DNA of 64,000 bases, taken from NCBI RefSeq assembly GCF_017939745.1, contig NZ_JAGKQQ010000001.1, forward strand, positions 2,604,001 through 2,668,000, given 5' to 3'. Source of the stretch: Gemmata palustris (lineage in GTDB: Bacteria > Planctomycetota > Planctomycetia > Gemmatales > Gemmataceae). Each line of letters starts with the position of its first letter. Positions within the stretch are counted from its first letter, which is position 1. The notes beneath the pieces were generated by a model, which saw nothing but the letters and a program-made list of their open reading frames with translations, was not told where the DNA came from and ran no database searches. The position numbers and the translations under genes are program-made. This document shows, one piece after another, positions 45,985-54,876 of this stretch.

Positions 45985-46935
45985 ATGCTCGCGCCCAAGC
46001 GCACGGGGTTCACACTGATCGAGCTCCTGGTGGTGATCGCGATCATCGCCGTTCTGATCGGGCTCCTTTTACCGGCCGTTCAAAAAGTGCGCGCCGCGGC
46101 CGCGCGCCTCAAGTGCTCGAACAACCTTAAACAGATCGGACTGGCGGCGCACAACCTCCACGACTCCGAACAGGCGTTCCCCCAAGTCACCAAGGTCGGA
46201 ACCTCGAAGGCCCCGGGCTACCTGACCGCGTTCATTGGTCTGCTCCCCTACATGGAGCAACAGCCGCTTTACCAGCAGTTCTACAACAAGGCGGTCGCGA
46301 AGGGTTCGCCGATGATGGGGGGCGTCGGGGACGGAGGAGCGAACTCGTTGGACGCCTCCGTGTTCGCGTCCTACGTCTGCCCGGCGGACGCGATCTCGAG
46401 TCAGGCGGTCGCACAAGTACCGGGAACCAACACCTACATCGGCCTGACGAGTTACCGCCTCGGGTACACCGGCGTGGACTCGAGCGACCCCGACTGGGGA
46501 ACGGACGGCGTGATCTGCGACAAGGTGGTGCGGATCACCGACATCACGGACGGCACCTCGAACACGCTGATGCTCGGCGAGTTCTCCAACTTCGACCCGA
46601 ACTGGGACGCCTGGTCCAACGTCATCGGGAGCGGTGGAATGCCGCTGACGGTCATGACGTCGGGGTGGGCGTACCCGTACTTCAACCCGCTCGGGTCGGC
46701 CTTCAATCCGCTCAACCCGTCCCTGCCGGCCGCGATCCCCGCCGACCCGTTCGCGGCCCAGTACCAACTCGTCGCGCGCCTCATGTCCTACGGGAGCCGG
46801 CACACCGGCGGGGCGAACTTCGTGCTGGCCGACGGGTCCGTGCGGTTCATCCCGAACTCGGTGAACAGCACCCCGGCGCTGCTTTCCAAACTCGGCACGC
46901 GGGCGCGCGGGGAGGTCGTCAATGTCGACTTCTAA
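45985..46935 (+). CDS. DUF1559 prepilin-like protein
   Basis: 316 residues from ATG 45985, preceded by GGGAGG. Prepilin leader [20 protein letters not shown], then [20 protein letters not shown]. The H-x9-DG motif is present near the end ([17 protein letters not shown]). It lies 110 bp downstream of the sigma-WD40 gene and overlaps the next gene by 14 bp, so it heads or belongs to a small operon with a lipoprotein and a hydrolase. Confidence 0.92.
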   Translation: MLAPKRTGFTLIELLVVIAIIAVLIGLLLPAVQKVRAAAARLKCSNNLKQIGLAAHNLHDSEQAFPQVTKVGTSKAPGYLTAFIGLLPYMEQQPLYQQFYNKAVAKGSPMMGGVGDGGANSLDASVFASYVCPADAISSQAVAQVPGTNTYIGLTSYRLGYTGVDSSDPDWGTDGVICDKVVRITDITDGTSNTLMLGEFSNFDPNWDAWSNVIGSGGMPLTVMTSGWAYPYFNPLGSAFNPLNPSLPAAIPADPFAAQYQLVARLMSYGSRHTGGANFVLADGSVRFIPNSVNSTPALLSKLGTRARGEVVNVDF

Positions 46936-47425
46936 TCCGGCGCCGCGCGGGTCGAGGTCACGGTCCGCACAGGCCGTGCGCCGGGTGTCTCCGCTCGCCG
47001 CGCTCCTGGTTCTTCTGGCCGGCGGGTGTTCCAGTTCGGACACGCCTCTTGCGCCGGTTGAGGGGACGATCACGCGCAACGGCCGGCCGGTGGCGCACGC
47101 GCAGGTCACGTTCATGGTGGATGACGACGGCCGGGGACCGCGCGCGACGGGAGTTACGGACGAGGCCGGGCGATTCCGGCTGGCGACGGATGACGGCAAG
47201 GACGGGTGCCCCGTCGGGCGCCACCGGGTCTGCGTGATCGACACGACGGTCACGGCCGAGCGGTTCGGGATGGTCGCGAAGCGCCTCGCGCCCGACAAAG
47301 CCGCGCCGGTCAAACCGGCGGGAAAATCAACCCCGATCCCCCCGGCATACGGGCGGCCCGCGGAAACGCCGCTCCGAGCCGAGGTCCGGGCGGGCGCGCA
47401 GACGATCGACTTCCAGGTTCCGTGA
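46922..47425 (+). CDS. Lipoprotein with a carboxypeptidase-regulatory-like domain
   Basis: 167 residues. Long basic leader, then [18 protein letters not shown] with a lipobox (LAGGC). The rest is a small beta-sandwich: [52 protein letters not shown], typical of planctomycete proteins that follow DUF1559 genes. It overlaps the prepilin gene by 14 bp. Likely attached to the cell envelope; the partner is unknown. Confidence 0.85.
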   Translation: MSTSNPAPRGSRSRSAQAVRRVSPLAALLVLLAGGCSSSDTPLAPVEGTITRNGRPVAHAQVTFMVDDDGRGPRATGVTDEAGRFRLATDDGKDGCPVGRHRVCVIDTTVTAERFGMVAKRLAPDKAAPVKPAGKSTPIPPAYGRPAETPLRAEVRAGAQTIDFQVP

Positions 47426-47457
47426 TTCCCGATTTCCGCGACACCAGGGCGCGTGCG

Positions 47458-48321
47458 ATGCCCCGACGCAGAACGACTGTGATCGTCGTCCTGACTGCGA
47501 GCGCGGCCCTGGCCGCGTGGCTCTGTGCTCCATCGGCCGGGGCCGGATTTGTGTACGCGAGTCCGAACGGGAAACCGCTCCACCTCGACATTGACTACCC
47601 CACCGGCCCGGGACCACACCCGGTCGTTTTGTTCGCGCCGCACCGCGGAGATTGGGGACCGTCGTTTAAGCGCGACGACCGGTGCCACCGCATGGTGACG
47701 GCCCTCACGCGCCGCGGGTACGCGGTTGCCACCGTGCATTACCGGCTCGTGGGCGAGCACCAATTCCCGGCCCAAATCGAAGACGGTAAGTCCGCGGTCC
47801 GGTGGCTCCGGGCGAATGCCGCGCAACTCGGGTTGGTGACCGATCGAATCGGAGCGGTCGGGGTGTCGGCCGGCGGCTACGGGGTCTGTATGCTCGGAAC
47901 GACCGGACCGGGAGACGGTTTCGATCCGCCCGGAGAAGACGCGACCGCTGCTCGCGTTCAGGCTGTAGTCGCGCTCGGTGCCCCGGCCGACCTCACCACC
48001 GCGGTTTCGCCGGTGGTGGAGCACCAGTACCTCCGCCCGTTCCTGGGCGCGCGATTCGCCGACGACCCGGCGCGTTACACCCGCGCGTCGCCGGGGACAT
48101 ACGCCTCCCCGGACGACCCGCCGTTTCTGCTCATCCACTCCGCGGGCGACGCGCTGATTCCGGTCGCCCAACCGCGGGCATTTGCCAACAAGTTGCGCGG
48201 AGCCGGAGTACCGGTCGAACTGGTCGAGGAAGAAGGCGTGGTCCACGTGTGGGGCGGGGAGCGCCTGGACCGGACGCTGGAGCGCGTGGGAACATTTCTC
48301 GACCGGCACTTGCGCGAGTGA
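47458..48321 (+). CDS. Exported alpha/beta hydrolase (esterase-like)
   Basis: 287 residues from ATG 47458; the frame is open from 47206 but that part overlaps the lipoprotein gene. Leader MPRRRTTVIVVLTASAALAA. Alpha/beta hydrolase core: HLDIDYPTGPGPHPVVLFAP, nucleophile in GVGVSAGGYG-like text (IGAVGVSAGGYGVCML), acid in HSAGDALIPVAQPRAFA, and His in EEGVVHVWGG. It resembles the BD-FAE/acetylesterase group acting on ester-decorated polysaccharides; the substrate is unproven. It starts 33 nt after the lipoprotein gene. Confidence 0.85.
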   Translation: MPRRRTTVIVVLTASAALAAWLCAPSAGAGFVYASPNGKPLHLDIDYPTGPGPHPVVLFAPHRGDWGPSFKRDDRCHRMVTALTRRGYAVATVHYRLVGEHQFPAQIEDGKSAVRWLRANAAQLGLVTDRIGAVGVSAGGYGVCMLGTTGPGDGFDPPGEDATAARVQAVVALGAPADLTTAVSPVVEHQYLRPFLGARFADDPARYTRASPGTYASPDDPPFLLIHSAGDALIPVAQPRAFANKLRGAGVPVELVEEEGVVHVWGGERLDRTLERVGTFLDRHLRE

Positions 48322-48351
48322 CGGGCCGTCCTTGTTGTGGTAGACGGCCCG
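48322..48351. terminator. Terminator between convergent genes
   Basis: 9-bp perfect stem CGGGCCGTC / GACGGCCCG with a 12-nt loop, directly after the hydrolase stop and 8 bp before the stop of the exporter gene. Confidence 0.7.
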
Positions 48352-48358
48352 AGAATCA

Positions 48359-49660
48359 CTACGCCGCTTCGCCCGACGGAGCCACGGGTACCTCGCCCGA
48401 TCGCTTCGGAGAGGTTTCCGCTTCGACCTCGTCGTGCGGTTCCGAAGGCGCTGCTGATTCTTCCGGCGCGACCACGGCTGCCGCCCGGCGCCCCACGAGC
48501 AGGACGACCAACCCGCACACTGCCGTGACCGCCAGGATGACGATGATCGGGAAGCTGTCGTGGGGCGTCGCGGCGCTGATGCCGACCGAGATCAGCGCGC
48601 CGAACCCGAGTTGGAAGAACCCGAGCAGCGCGGACGCGCTCCCGGCGTTCTTCGTAAACGGCGACAGTGCCAGAGCCGATGCGTTCGGGTTGGTCAACCC
48701 GATACACGCGAGGAACACGAACAGGAGCGCCAGTGTCTCATTCAGCCCCCACCACCCGGCCCCCGCCCCCGTCACAAAGACGATTGCCGTCACGACCTGA
48801 CCGAGCAGCGCGCGAAGGAAGATCGTCTCACTCGTGGCCCAGCGGAGCAGGAGCACGTTCACCTGACTCGCGCCGATAAATCCCACCGCGAGGACGGCGA
48901 AGATGATGCTGAAGGTGCCTTCGCTGAGTCGGAACCCGCTGATGAAGATGATGGGCGAACCGGCCACGTAGGTGAACAGCCCCGCGAACGACAGCGCCCC
49001 GGCGAACGCATACGTCGCGAACCGCGGGTGCCGGAGAATGACCAGGTACTCCGCCAGGATCGGGCCGGGCTTCAGTGAGATACTGGTGTCCGGCTTGTGG
49101 CCCTCGGGCAACAGGAATTGGACCAGCGCCAGTACGACGCCCACAATGAACGCCATCACCAGAAACACGGACTTCCAACCCGCCGCTGCGACCATCACCC
49201 AGCCAATGCTCGGCGCCAAAAGCGGCGAGACCGCGATGAACAGGAACAGCCGCGACAGCACCCTGGCGCTGTCCTTCGCCGGGAAGAAGTCGCGCACCAT
49301 CGCGATTGATGCGACCTGTGCGACGCACCCGCCGATCGCTTGAACGAACCGCAGCGCAATGAGCGTGTTCGCGTCGGGCGCCAGCGCGCACCCGATCGAT
49401 GCGAGCACGAACAAACTCAACCCGAACAATAGGGGCCGCTTGCGCCCGAACCGGTCGAGGAGCGGGCCGTAAAACACCTGCCCCAGCGCGAGTCCGATAA
49501 AGTAACTTGACAGAGTGAGCGCGATGACCGTGGGCGGCACGGCGAGTTCCGCGGCGATCTGCTCGAACGCGGGCAGGTACATGTCGATGGCGAACGGGCT
49601 GATGACACTGAGGGCGCCGAGTAGTGAGATGATGAACAGGTGCGATCGCTGGGTCGGCAA
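48359..49660 (-). CDS. MFS drug exporter, Bcr/CflA type
   Basis: 433 residues with about 12 transmembrane helices. Starts MPTQRSHLFIISLLGALSVI; the family text SPFAIDMYLPAFEQIAAEL and the MFS motif GPLLDRFGRKRPLLFGLSLF are clear. Drug:H+ antiporter signature region: LIALRFVQAIGGCVAQVASI, MVRDFF. The C-terminal tail is long, acidic and Pro/Glu-rich (from APEESAAPSEPHDE). Likely exports small drugs, sulfonamide- or bicyclomycin-like compounds or metabolites by proton antiport. No regulator is adjacent. Confidence 0.93.
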   Translation of the reverse strand: MPTQRSHLFIISLLGALSVISPFAIDMYLPAFEQIAAELAVPPTVIALTLSSYFIGLALGQVFYGPLLDRFGRKRPLLFGLSLFVLASIGCALAPDANTLIALRFVQAIGGCVAQVASIAMVRDFFPAKDSARVLSRLFLFIAVSPLLAPSIGWVMVAAAGWKSVFLVMAFIVGVVLALVQFLLPEGHKPDTSISLKPGPILAEYLVILRHPRFATYAFAGALSFAGLFTYVAGSPIIFISGFRLSEGTFSIIFAVLAVGFIGASQVNVLLLRWATSETIFLRALLGQVVTAIVFVTGAGAGWWGLNETLALLFVFLACIGLTNPNASALALSPFTKNAGSASALLGFFQLGFGALISVGISAATPHDSFPIIVILAVTAVCGLVVLLVGRRAAAVVAPEESAAPSEPHDEVEAETSPKRSGEVPVAPSGEAA

Positions 49661-49781
49661 GGGACTCCGCCTCCGTTGAAACGAGGAGCGCGCGACGATC
49701 CGGGGTTCCGGGCGCGGGTAACTTCTGAGAATAGTGCTCGGCCCCGGCGCGTCTAACAGTCCCGGCGCGATCCAAAACGGC

Positions 49782-51788
49782 TCACCGAACCGGGTCGGCG
49801 TCCCAGTGAACGCGGAACTCGATCTTGCCCTCGTCCTTCTCGCGCGGAACGGACAGGATGTACCCCACGCGCCGCCGCGCGTCCCACCGGAACACCCAGT
49901 TCCGCCCTGGCACCTTGGAACTCAACCGTGGGGTGTACCCCTCTTTCGCGTTGGGCAGCGAAACTTCGGCAAACGCCAGCGGCGCGAGCAGCCGCGCTTC
50001 CTCATCCGTCGTGAATAGTCCCGCGAGCCGCCCGCCCGGCCACATCTCGGCCTTGTACGGCGCCACTTCCGTTGGCGGGTAACGTTTTTCCGGCAGTGAG
50101 AGCGTGATCCGGTCCTTCACCACCTCGCACGCGAGCGCGGGCAGGGCGTCTTTGGGCGGTGCCGGCTTCGGCATCTTCAGTTCCGGGTCGCCCCAAATGG
50201 TGAACGTCCACGCGGCCCGCTTGTTCGCGCCGCTCATCTTGGCGCCGTCCCCGAGGCGTTTCGCCTTGAGGTCCATGTAGCACAAGAGGAAGTTCTTCGC
50301 GTGCCGCATGGAGGCGCCGGCGTTGCGCCCGTCATAGGCGAGTGAATCGAAGAACGCGAGCGTGAGCGCCCCGCCGGACCCGGAATACGTGCGGTTCGGG
50401 GTGCCGACCACGGCTGCGGCCCCGCGATCGAACAGCAGCGCGGATTCGTCCGGGTTCAGTGCCAAACAGCTCTGGAGGAAGATGAGCGACGGGCGGAGCG
50501 GCTCGGTCCACTTCGGCATCTCGAACTGATCGACCAGCGTGCGGTAGTGCCCCTCCCACAGAAACGCATCCTGTTCGGGGAGGGTTTCGCGCAACTCTTT
50601 CGCGGTGAGTTCGGTCTTACCGTAGCGACCGATAACCTTCCAACCCGCGTTCTCCAGTTCGCGCCCCGTGTTGCGCGAGAACGTTTCCAGGAGCGGCAGC
50701 CCGTCGCCGGGGTTGCTCGCGATGAGGATCTTCGGCGGCCCCGGCGCACGGGCCAGCAAGCGCGGGCGCGCGAGCAGAAGCGGAACAACCGCCCGGTCCG
50801 CGTGGAACAGCCGCCCGGCCGAGAGCGTGATGAGGTCGTCCGTCTCCGGAATCCACGGTTCCACGTCGATCTGCTCGTCCTTGCCCGCCGCCGGGTTCGC
50901 GCGCTTCACGAGCGGGATCGCGTTCGTGTCCGCGACCACGATAAGCACGTCCGCGCGGGCCGTGTCCTTCTCTTTGAGGGCCGCATTCACAACCGTGCCC
51001 GCGTCCTTGCCGTCGGTTCCGGTCAGCAACAGCGCCGCGCGCCGCTTCACCGCCACCCACGGGGCAAGCGCGGCATGCTTCTTCGCATCCGCCGGGTTCG
51101 CAAGCACGAGCGTCTCGATCTTCCCTTTACGCAGCAACTCCTTGCTGTGAGCCGCGGCCGTGGCCGCCGCGTCCGCGAGTTCGGTGACGCGCACGCCCTC
51201 CAGTTTCTTGCACGCATCGCGCGCCGCACCGACCGCGGTGATCTCCTTCGTGCCGCGGGCCGCGAGGAGTTCCTTGAGCCCCTTGATCGGGTCGTCGCCC
51301 TCGCGCAGCACGAACAGGGGAACGCGAAGCGCCCCCGCAAGGCACGCGGCCTGAAGCAATTCAGGAGCAGGTGTTCGTGGGGCGACCACCGCGCGCTCGG
51401 CCTTCGGGTACAGTGCCCATGCGAACGCGACCGGGTCGGCGACCGTGGGCCGCACGACCGGCTCGGCCACACCCCATCGCTTGGCCGCAACCAATCCCTC
51501 TGGGAACGTACCGACGGGCGTCACCGCAGCGGGTCGGAGCCGGTCGAAGTACGGTTTGACGATAGATTCCGTGCGCCCGGAGTCGAGGAGGAAGTCGGTG
51601 TCGGGCTGCGCTGCGGCGACCATCACCCCGAGGGCAACGAGATCCGGGTCCGGCACCGTGCCCACGAGAACGACGGCCCCGGCGCGCGCGGGTTCGGGCG
51701 CTGCGGCGCGGGCAACGGTCAATGGGTGCGAAAGCGTACCGAGGGTCGCGAACCCGATCAGCAAAGCGCGGGTCGAAAGACGGCGCAT
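49782..51788 (-). CDS. Exported clan-CD (C25/gingipain-like) protease-like protein
   Basis: 668 residues from ATG 51788, with GGAGGAG 5 nt upstream. Leader RRLSTRALLIGFATLGTLSH. The N-terminal 300 residues resemble cell-wall-binding repeats (AERAVVAPRTPAPELLQAAC, LAGALRVPLFVLREGDDPIK). The C-terminal half carries a caspase-fold dyad: His414 in LWEGHYRTL and Cys441 in LIFLQSCLALNPDE, plus AAAVVGTPNRTYSGSGG and FTIWGDPELKMPKP, which are typical of C25-like proteins. Both catalytic residues seem present. It lies 28 nt after the ATP-grasp gene (stop at 51817) and is probably co-transcribed with it. Confidence 0.75.
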   Translation of the reverse strand: MRRLSTRALLIGFATLGTLSHPLTVARAAAPEPARAGAVVLVGTVPDPDLVALGVMVAAAQPDTDFLLDSGRTESIVKPYFDRLRPAAVTPVGTFPEGLVAAKRWGVAEPVVRPTVADPVAFAWALYPKAERAVVAPRTPAPELLQAACLAGALRVPLFVLREGDDPIKGLKELLAARGTKEITAVGAARDACKKLEGVRVTELADAAATAAAHSKELLRKGKIETLVLANPADAKKHAALAPWVAVKRRAALLLTGTDGKDAGTVVNAALKEKDTARADVLIVVADTNAIPLVKRANPAAGKDEQIDVEPWIPETDDLITLSAGRLFHADRAVVPLLLARPRLLARAPGPPKILIASNPGDGLPLLETFSRNTGRELENAGWKVIGRYGKTELTAKELRETLPEQDAFLWEGHYRTLVDQFEMPKWTEPLRPSLIFLQSCLALNPDESALLFDRGAAAVVGTPNRTYSGSGGALTLAFFDSLAYDGRNAGASMRHAKNFLLCYMDLKAKRLGDGAKMSGANKRAAWTFTIWGDPELKMPKPAPPKDALPALACEVVKDRITLSLPEKRYPPTEVAPYKAEMWPGGRLAGLFTTDEEARLLAPLAFAEVSLPNAKEGYTPRLSSKVPGRNWVFRWDARRRVGYILSVPREKDEGKIEFRVHWDADPVR

Positions 51789-51816
51789 CACAACTCCTCC
51801 GGTTGATCGCAGCGGG

Positions 51817-52716
51817 TCACTTCTTGCTGAATTGCCGGTCCACGCGCTCGAGTTCGGGAGCGAGTCCGCGCGCGTTGGAAATTTGAATCGCCAGCCCCGG
51901 CCGAGCATTCGCTTCGAGTAACAGCGGGCCGCGGGTGCGATCGAGCACGATGTCTACTCCGATGTAGCCCATCTCGACCGCGCGGCTTACACGGCGCGAC
52001 ATTTCCAGAATCTCGGACCAGTAAGGGACCTGGAACCCGATCACGCTCTCTTTGGTGTCGGGGTGAATGTCGGCCTTCCGGTCCTTGAGAACCGCGTGGT
52101 GCGTTACCCCCGTGGTGATGTCCACACCGGCGCCGATCGCACCCTGGTGCAAGTTCGCGCGCCCGCCGGACGCCTTTGTTGGCAACCGGAGCATCGCCAT
52201 CACCGGTTCACCGCGGTAGACGATCACCCGGATGTCGGCGGTACCCTGGTAGCTGATTTTCTCCAGCACCGGATCGGGAACCACGCGCTGTTGAATCAGC
52301 GCCTCGTCCTCGTTTCCGCCCAAAGAGAACAGCCCGGACACCACGCCGGAACAGTGCTGGCGCAGATCCTCCGCGGGCAGCACTGTTCCGTTGTGACGCA
52401 CGTAATCCGGTCCCTTGCGCCCGGTAATCACGAGCACCCCGCGCCCGCCGGCCCCGCGGTTCGGCTTCACGACGAATTCGGCGTGTTTGTCCAGAATGCG
52501 GGGCAAGTGGCGGAGCGCGGAGTGGCTCACGAGCACCGCGTAGAGGTCGGGGGTGGGTACCCCGATCTTGCGGCAGAGGTCGTCCATCTTCCGCTTGCTG
52601 TCCACATACGGGAACCGCGCCCGCGGGTTGTAGTCGAGGATCACGCCGGCATTGCGGGCGTTCATGCCCAGCACCCCGGCGGCCTGCAACCCCTTCCACC
52701 GCGACCACCACGACAT
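51817..52716 (-). CDS. Alpha-L-glutamate ligase-like ATP-grasp protein
   Basis: 299 residues from ATG 52716 (an ORF start at 52752 is possible). ATP-grasp text: FPYVDSKRKMDDLCRKIGVP, EFVVKPNRGAGGRGVLVITG (ATP-binding Lys and Gly loop), ALIQQRVVPDPVLEKISYQG, DIRVIVYRGEPVMAMLRLPT, and the metal site LLLEANARPGLAIQISNARG. It matches the RimK-related group that is normally encoded next to an inactive transglutaminase 7TM protein, as here. The family ligates an amino acid to an acceptor carboxylate with ATP; acceptor and donor are unknown. Confidence 0.9.
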   Translation of the reverse strand: MSWWSRWKGLQAAGVLGMNARNAGVILDYNPRARFPYVDSKRKMDDLCRKIGVPTPDLYAVLVSHSALRHLPRILDKHAEFVVKPNRGAGGRGVLVITGRKGPDYVRHNGTVLPAEDLRQHCSGVVSGLFSLGGNEDEALIQQRVVPDPVLEKISYQGTADIRVIVYRGEPVMAMLRLPTKASGGRANLHQGAIGAGVDITTGVTHHAVLKDRKADIHPDTKESVIGFQVPYWSEILEMSRRVSRAVEMGYIGVDIVLDRTRGPLLLEANARPGLAIQISNARGLAPELERVDRQFSKK

Positions 52717-52794
52717 GAGAAGAACCCCCGTGATTAGGTGGATGCGGATCACACATCAAACAAAACGAACTGCGACCGCAAGGGAGCTGGTGCC

Positions 52795-52976
52795 TTAAGT
52801 GTGGTCCGCTCGCTCCGCGAGCGGTTGGCTCCCCCGGCCAGAGCGCTACGTTTCTCGCAGGGGTGGTGTTAAGTGTGGTCCGCTCGCTCCGCGAGCGGTT
52901 GGCCTCCCGAGTCGGAGCACTATCTCCACCAGGGAAGCCGCCCCGCTCGCGGAGCGAGCAGACCACACTTCACTTA
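52795..52976. repeat. REP-like repeat cluster: two direct copies and one inverted copy
   Basis: A 35-bp unit beginning TTAAGTGTGGTCCGCTCGCT is at 52795-52829 and 52869-52903, and an inverted copy at 52944-52976. Each unit has its own hairpin (CCGCTCGC / GCGAGCGG). The cluster lies between the ATP-grasp and transglutaminase genes on the same strand, so it may affect the transcript between them. Confidence 0.75.
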
Positions 52977-53003
52977 ACTCACCCACACCCCGTACCACGA
53001 ATG

Positions 53004-54728
53004 TCAGCCCACTTTCGGGTCCGACTTCTTTTCGTCCGTAACCGGTTGCAGCTTGGCGTTCTCCGCTTGTTTCGCTGCGCCCTCATCGATCTTGGCCGGT
53101 TCGATCACGTCCTGGAACCGGTACAGTTCGGTCAGCCGATAACCCGTGTAGCGCCCGAGCAGGAGCAGTGCTGCGACCACGAGCCCGAGCATTTCCGGGA
53201 AGCGGAACACGGTTCGGCCCACCGCGTCCGGGCTGAGCGTCACCGCGACCACTGCGGCCACCCCGAGCGTGCCGATGAGCGTTTTGAACGACGACCACGA
53301 GCCGTCTTCCGCTTCGACCGTCCAGACCCGTTCCACCATGTGCGTCAGGATGACGAGCGGGAACAGCGACAGGTACCCGCTCACCTGCACCCCGTACCGG
53401 GCGCTCACCCCGAGCACCACGAGCAGGAAGGCGACGATCATTGTCAGCAGTACCGCGGCCCGCGGGATGAGCAGTAAGTGGAACTGATCGAGGATCTTGC
53501 GGAACACCCACCCAATGAGAACGGTGGCGGCGAAGATCCCCAGCCCCCATGCGAGGCTCCGCAAGTCGCGGAAGATGAGCCCCAGCAGCGCGGGACTAAA
53601 CACGCCGAACGTGTGGTACCCGATCACGACCCGGATGAAACTCACCACCACGGTGGCAACCGGGAGCAGAACGATGAACCGCGCGAGGTGCTGTTCCGCC
53701 GGCGGGAGCGCGGCAAGCGACACTGCTCGCCAGAACGTTTGCATCCGCGATTCGCCTGCCGGGTGATCTGCGAGGGGGCGTGCAAACAGACTCACTCGCG
53801 GCGAACCGGGGCCGCTCACGATCGGCCCATCCCCGATCCGCACCACGAGGTAATTGGCCGGCCACCTGCGGTTCCCGAAGTGGTTGAAGGTCGGGTCGGC
53901 CGGCACCCAGTGCGGCTCCGGGCGCTCGGTCCCGCGCACCCACGCCTCCACCCACCGGTGCAACTTCGGTGGGGCGTTCGGGGTCAGTATCATCCCGCCA
54001 ACAACGCGCGCGTGAATACCCTTCGCCCGACACAGTGCGACCAACAGTCGGCTCTTGCCGATGTCGTCGCCGCCCCTCGGTTTACCGTCCTTATCTTCCA
54101 AACAATCCGCAGCCGTCTGTTTGACGCCGTCCTGATAGGCGAGTGCGTTGACGTACTCAAAAAACGCACGGAACTGCTCGATCGGTTCGCCCGCGCCCAG
54201 ATCATCGGCCAGTTCGCGCACCTCGCGCCGGTCGCTCTGAATGCGGGACGTGCTCTTGAGGGTTCGGTCCGGGGCTTTTGGCTCGGCATCGAGTTGTTTC
54301 GCGCGCCCGCCCATCGCGAGGGACGGGTTGTGCGCGCCGAGAAGAGCGTGAAACGAGTACGCGAGCCGGTACCCCTTGTCGGTAGTGGCGCCGGGGCTCG
54401 TCTTCCAAACGGCTTTTTCGCGCGGCCCCTTCGCCCCGGCGCGCCCCTCTGGGCGCGTCAGCTCTTTACTGCTCCACGACTCATCAGAAACGTGTTGCCG
54501 ACGAAAGTCGGGCGGGGAGTACAACGTGAGGCGCGGCTCCGCTTTCGCCCCTTTTGCGTCCTTCTTCTTGGCCGGGAATTCACCTCGAACAGTAACGGTG
54601 ATTTCCCAAACCGACGTCCCGGGCGGTCCGGCGTCCACGCCGCCGGTAGCGCGGCGCGTAAAAAAAACGGTCGCCGAGGCGATAATGAGAGCAAGAGCTG
54701 CAAATGCGGTAAGTCGGGTCCGTAACAT
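53004..54728 (-). CDS. Inactive transglutaminase fused to seven transmembrane helices
   Basis: 574 residues from ATG 54728, with GGAGG 5 nt upstream. N-terminal signal anchor (LTAFAALALIIASATVFF), then an extracytoplasmic part with a transglutaminase fold: KSRLLVALCRAKGIHARVVG, LHRWVEAWV, HWVPADPTFNHFG. His and Asp are kept, but aligning by eye the catalytic Cys position is Ile223, in line with the inactive family. About seven helices follow (for example FIVLLPVATVVVSFIRVVIG, GLGIFAATVLIGWVFRK, AAVLLTMIVAFLLVVLGV). The tail is charged. Its ATP-grasp partner lies downstream on the same strand. Possible role: receptor or scaffold for a peptide that the ligase modifies (inference). Confidence 0.88.
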   Translation of the reverse strand: MLRTRLTAFAALALIIASATVFFTRRATGGVDAGPPGTSVWEITVTVRGEFPAKKKDAKGAKAEPRLTLYSPPDFRRQHVSDESWSSKELTRPEGRAGAKGPREKAVWKTSPGATTDKGYRLAYSFHALLGAHNPSLAMGGRAKQLDAEPKAPDRTLKSTSRIQSDRREVRELADDLGAGEPIEQFRAFFEYVNALAYQDGVKQTAADCLEDKDGKPRGGDDIGKSRLLVALCRAKGIHARVVGGMILTPNAPPKLHRWVEAWVRGTERPEPHWVPADPTFNHFGNRRWPANYLVVRIGDGPIVSGPGSPRVSLFARPLADHPAGESRMQTFWRAVSLAALPPAEQHLARFIVLLPVATVVVSFIRVVIGYHTFGVFSPALLGLIFRDLRSLAWGLGIFAATVLIGWVFRKILDQFHLLLIPRAAVLLTMIVAFLLVVLGVSARYGVQVSGYLSLFPLVILTHMVERVWTVEAEDGSWSSFKTLIGTLGVAAVVAVTLSPDAVGRTVFRFPEMLGLVVAALLLLGRYTGYRLTELYRFQDVIEPAKIDEGAAKQAENAKLQPVTDEKKSDPKVG

Positions 54729-54876
54729 CGATCCTCCGTCCTGGGAGTAATTCACCCGACCCGCAGCGAGTGTGGCGGCAATTTCAATGCCGCCCCTATT
54801 GAATCCTTCGTTCCCATGATACCATCTAACAACCCGCCCCAACACCCCACCCAAAAACCTCACCACTTCTTCAATC

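Noticed and set aside
46069-48309. 746-residue minus-strand frame
   Set aside because: Overlaps three well-supported plus-strand genes (prepilin, lipoprotein, hydrolase).
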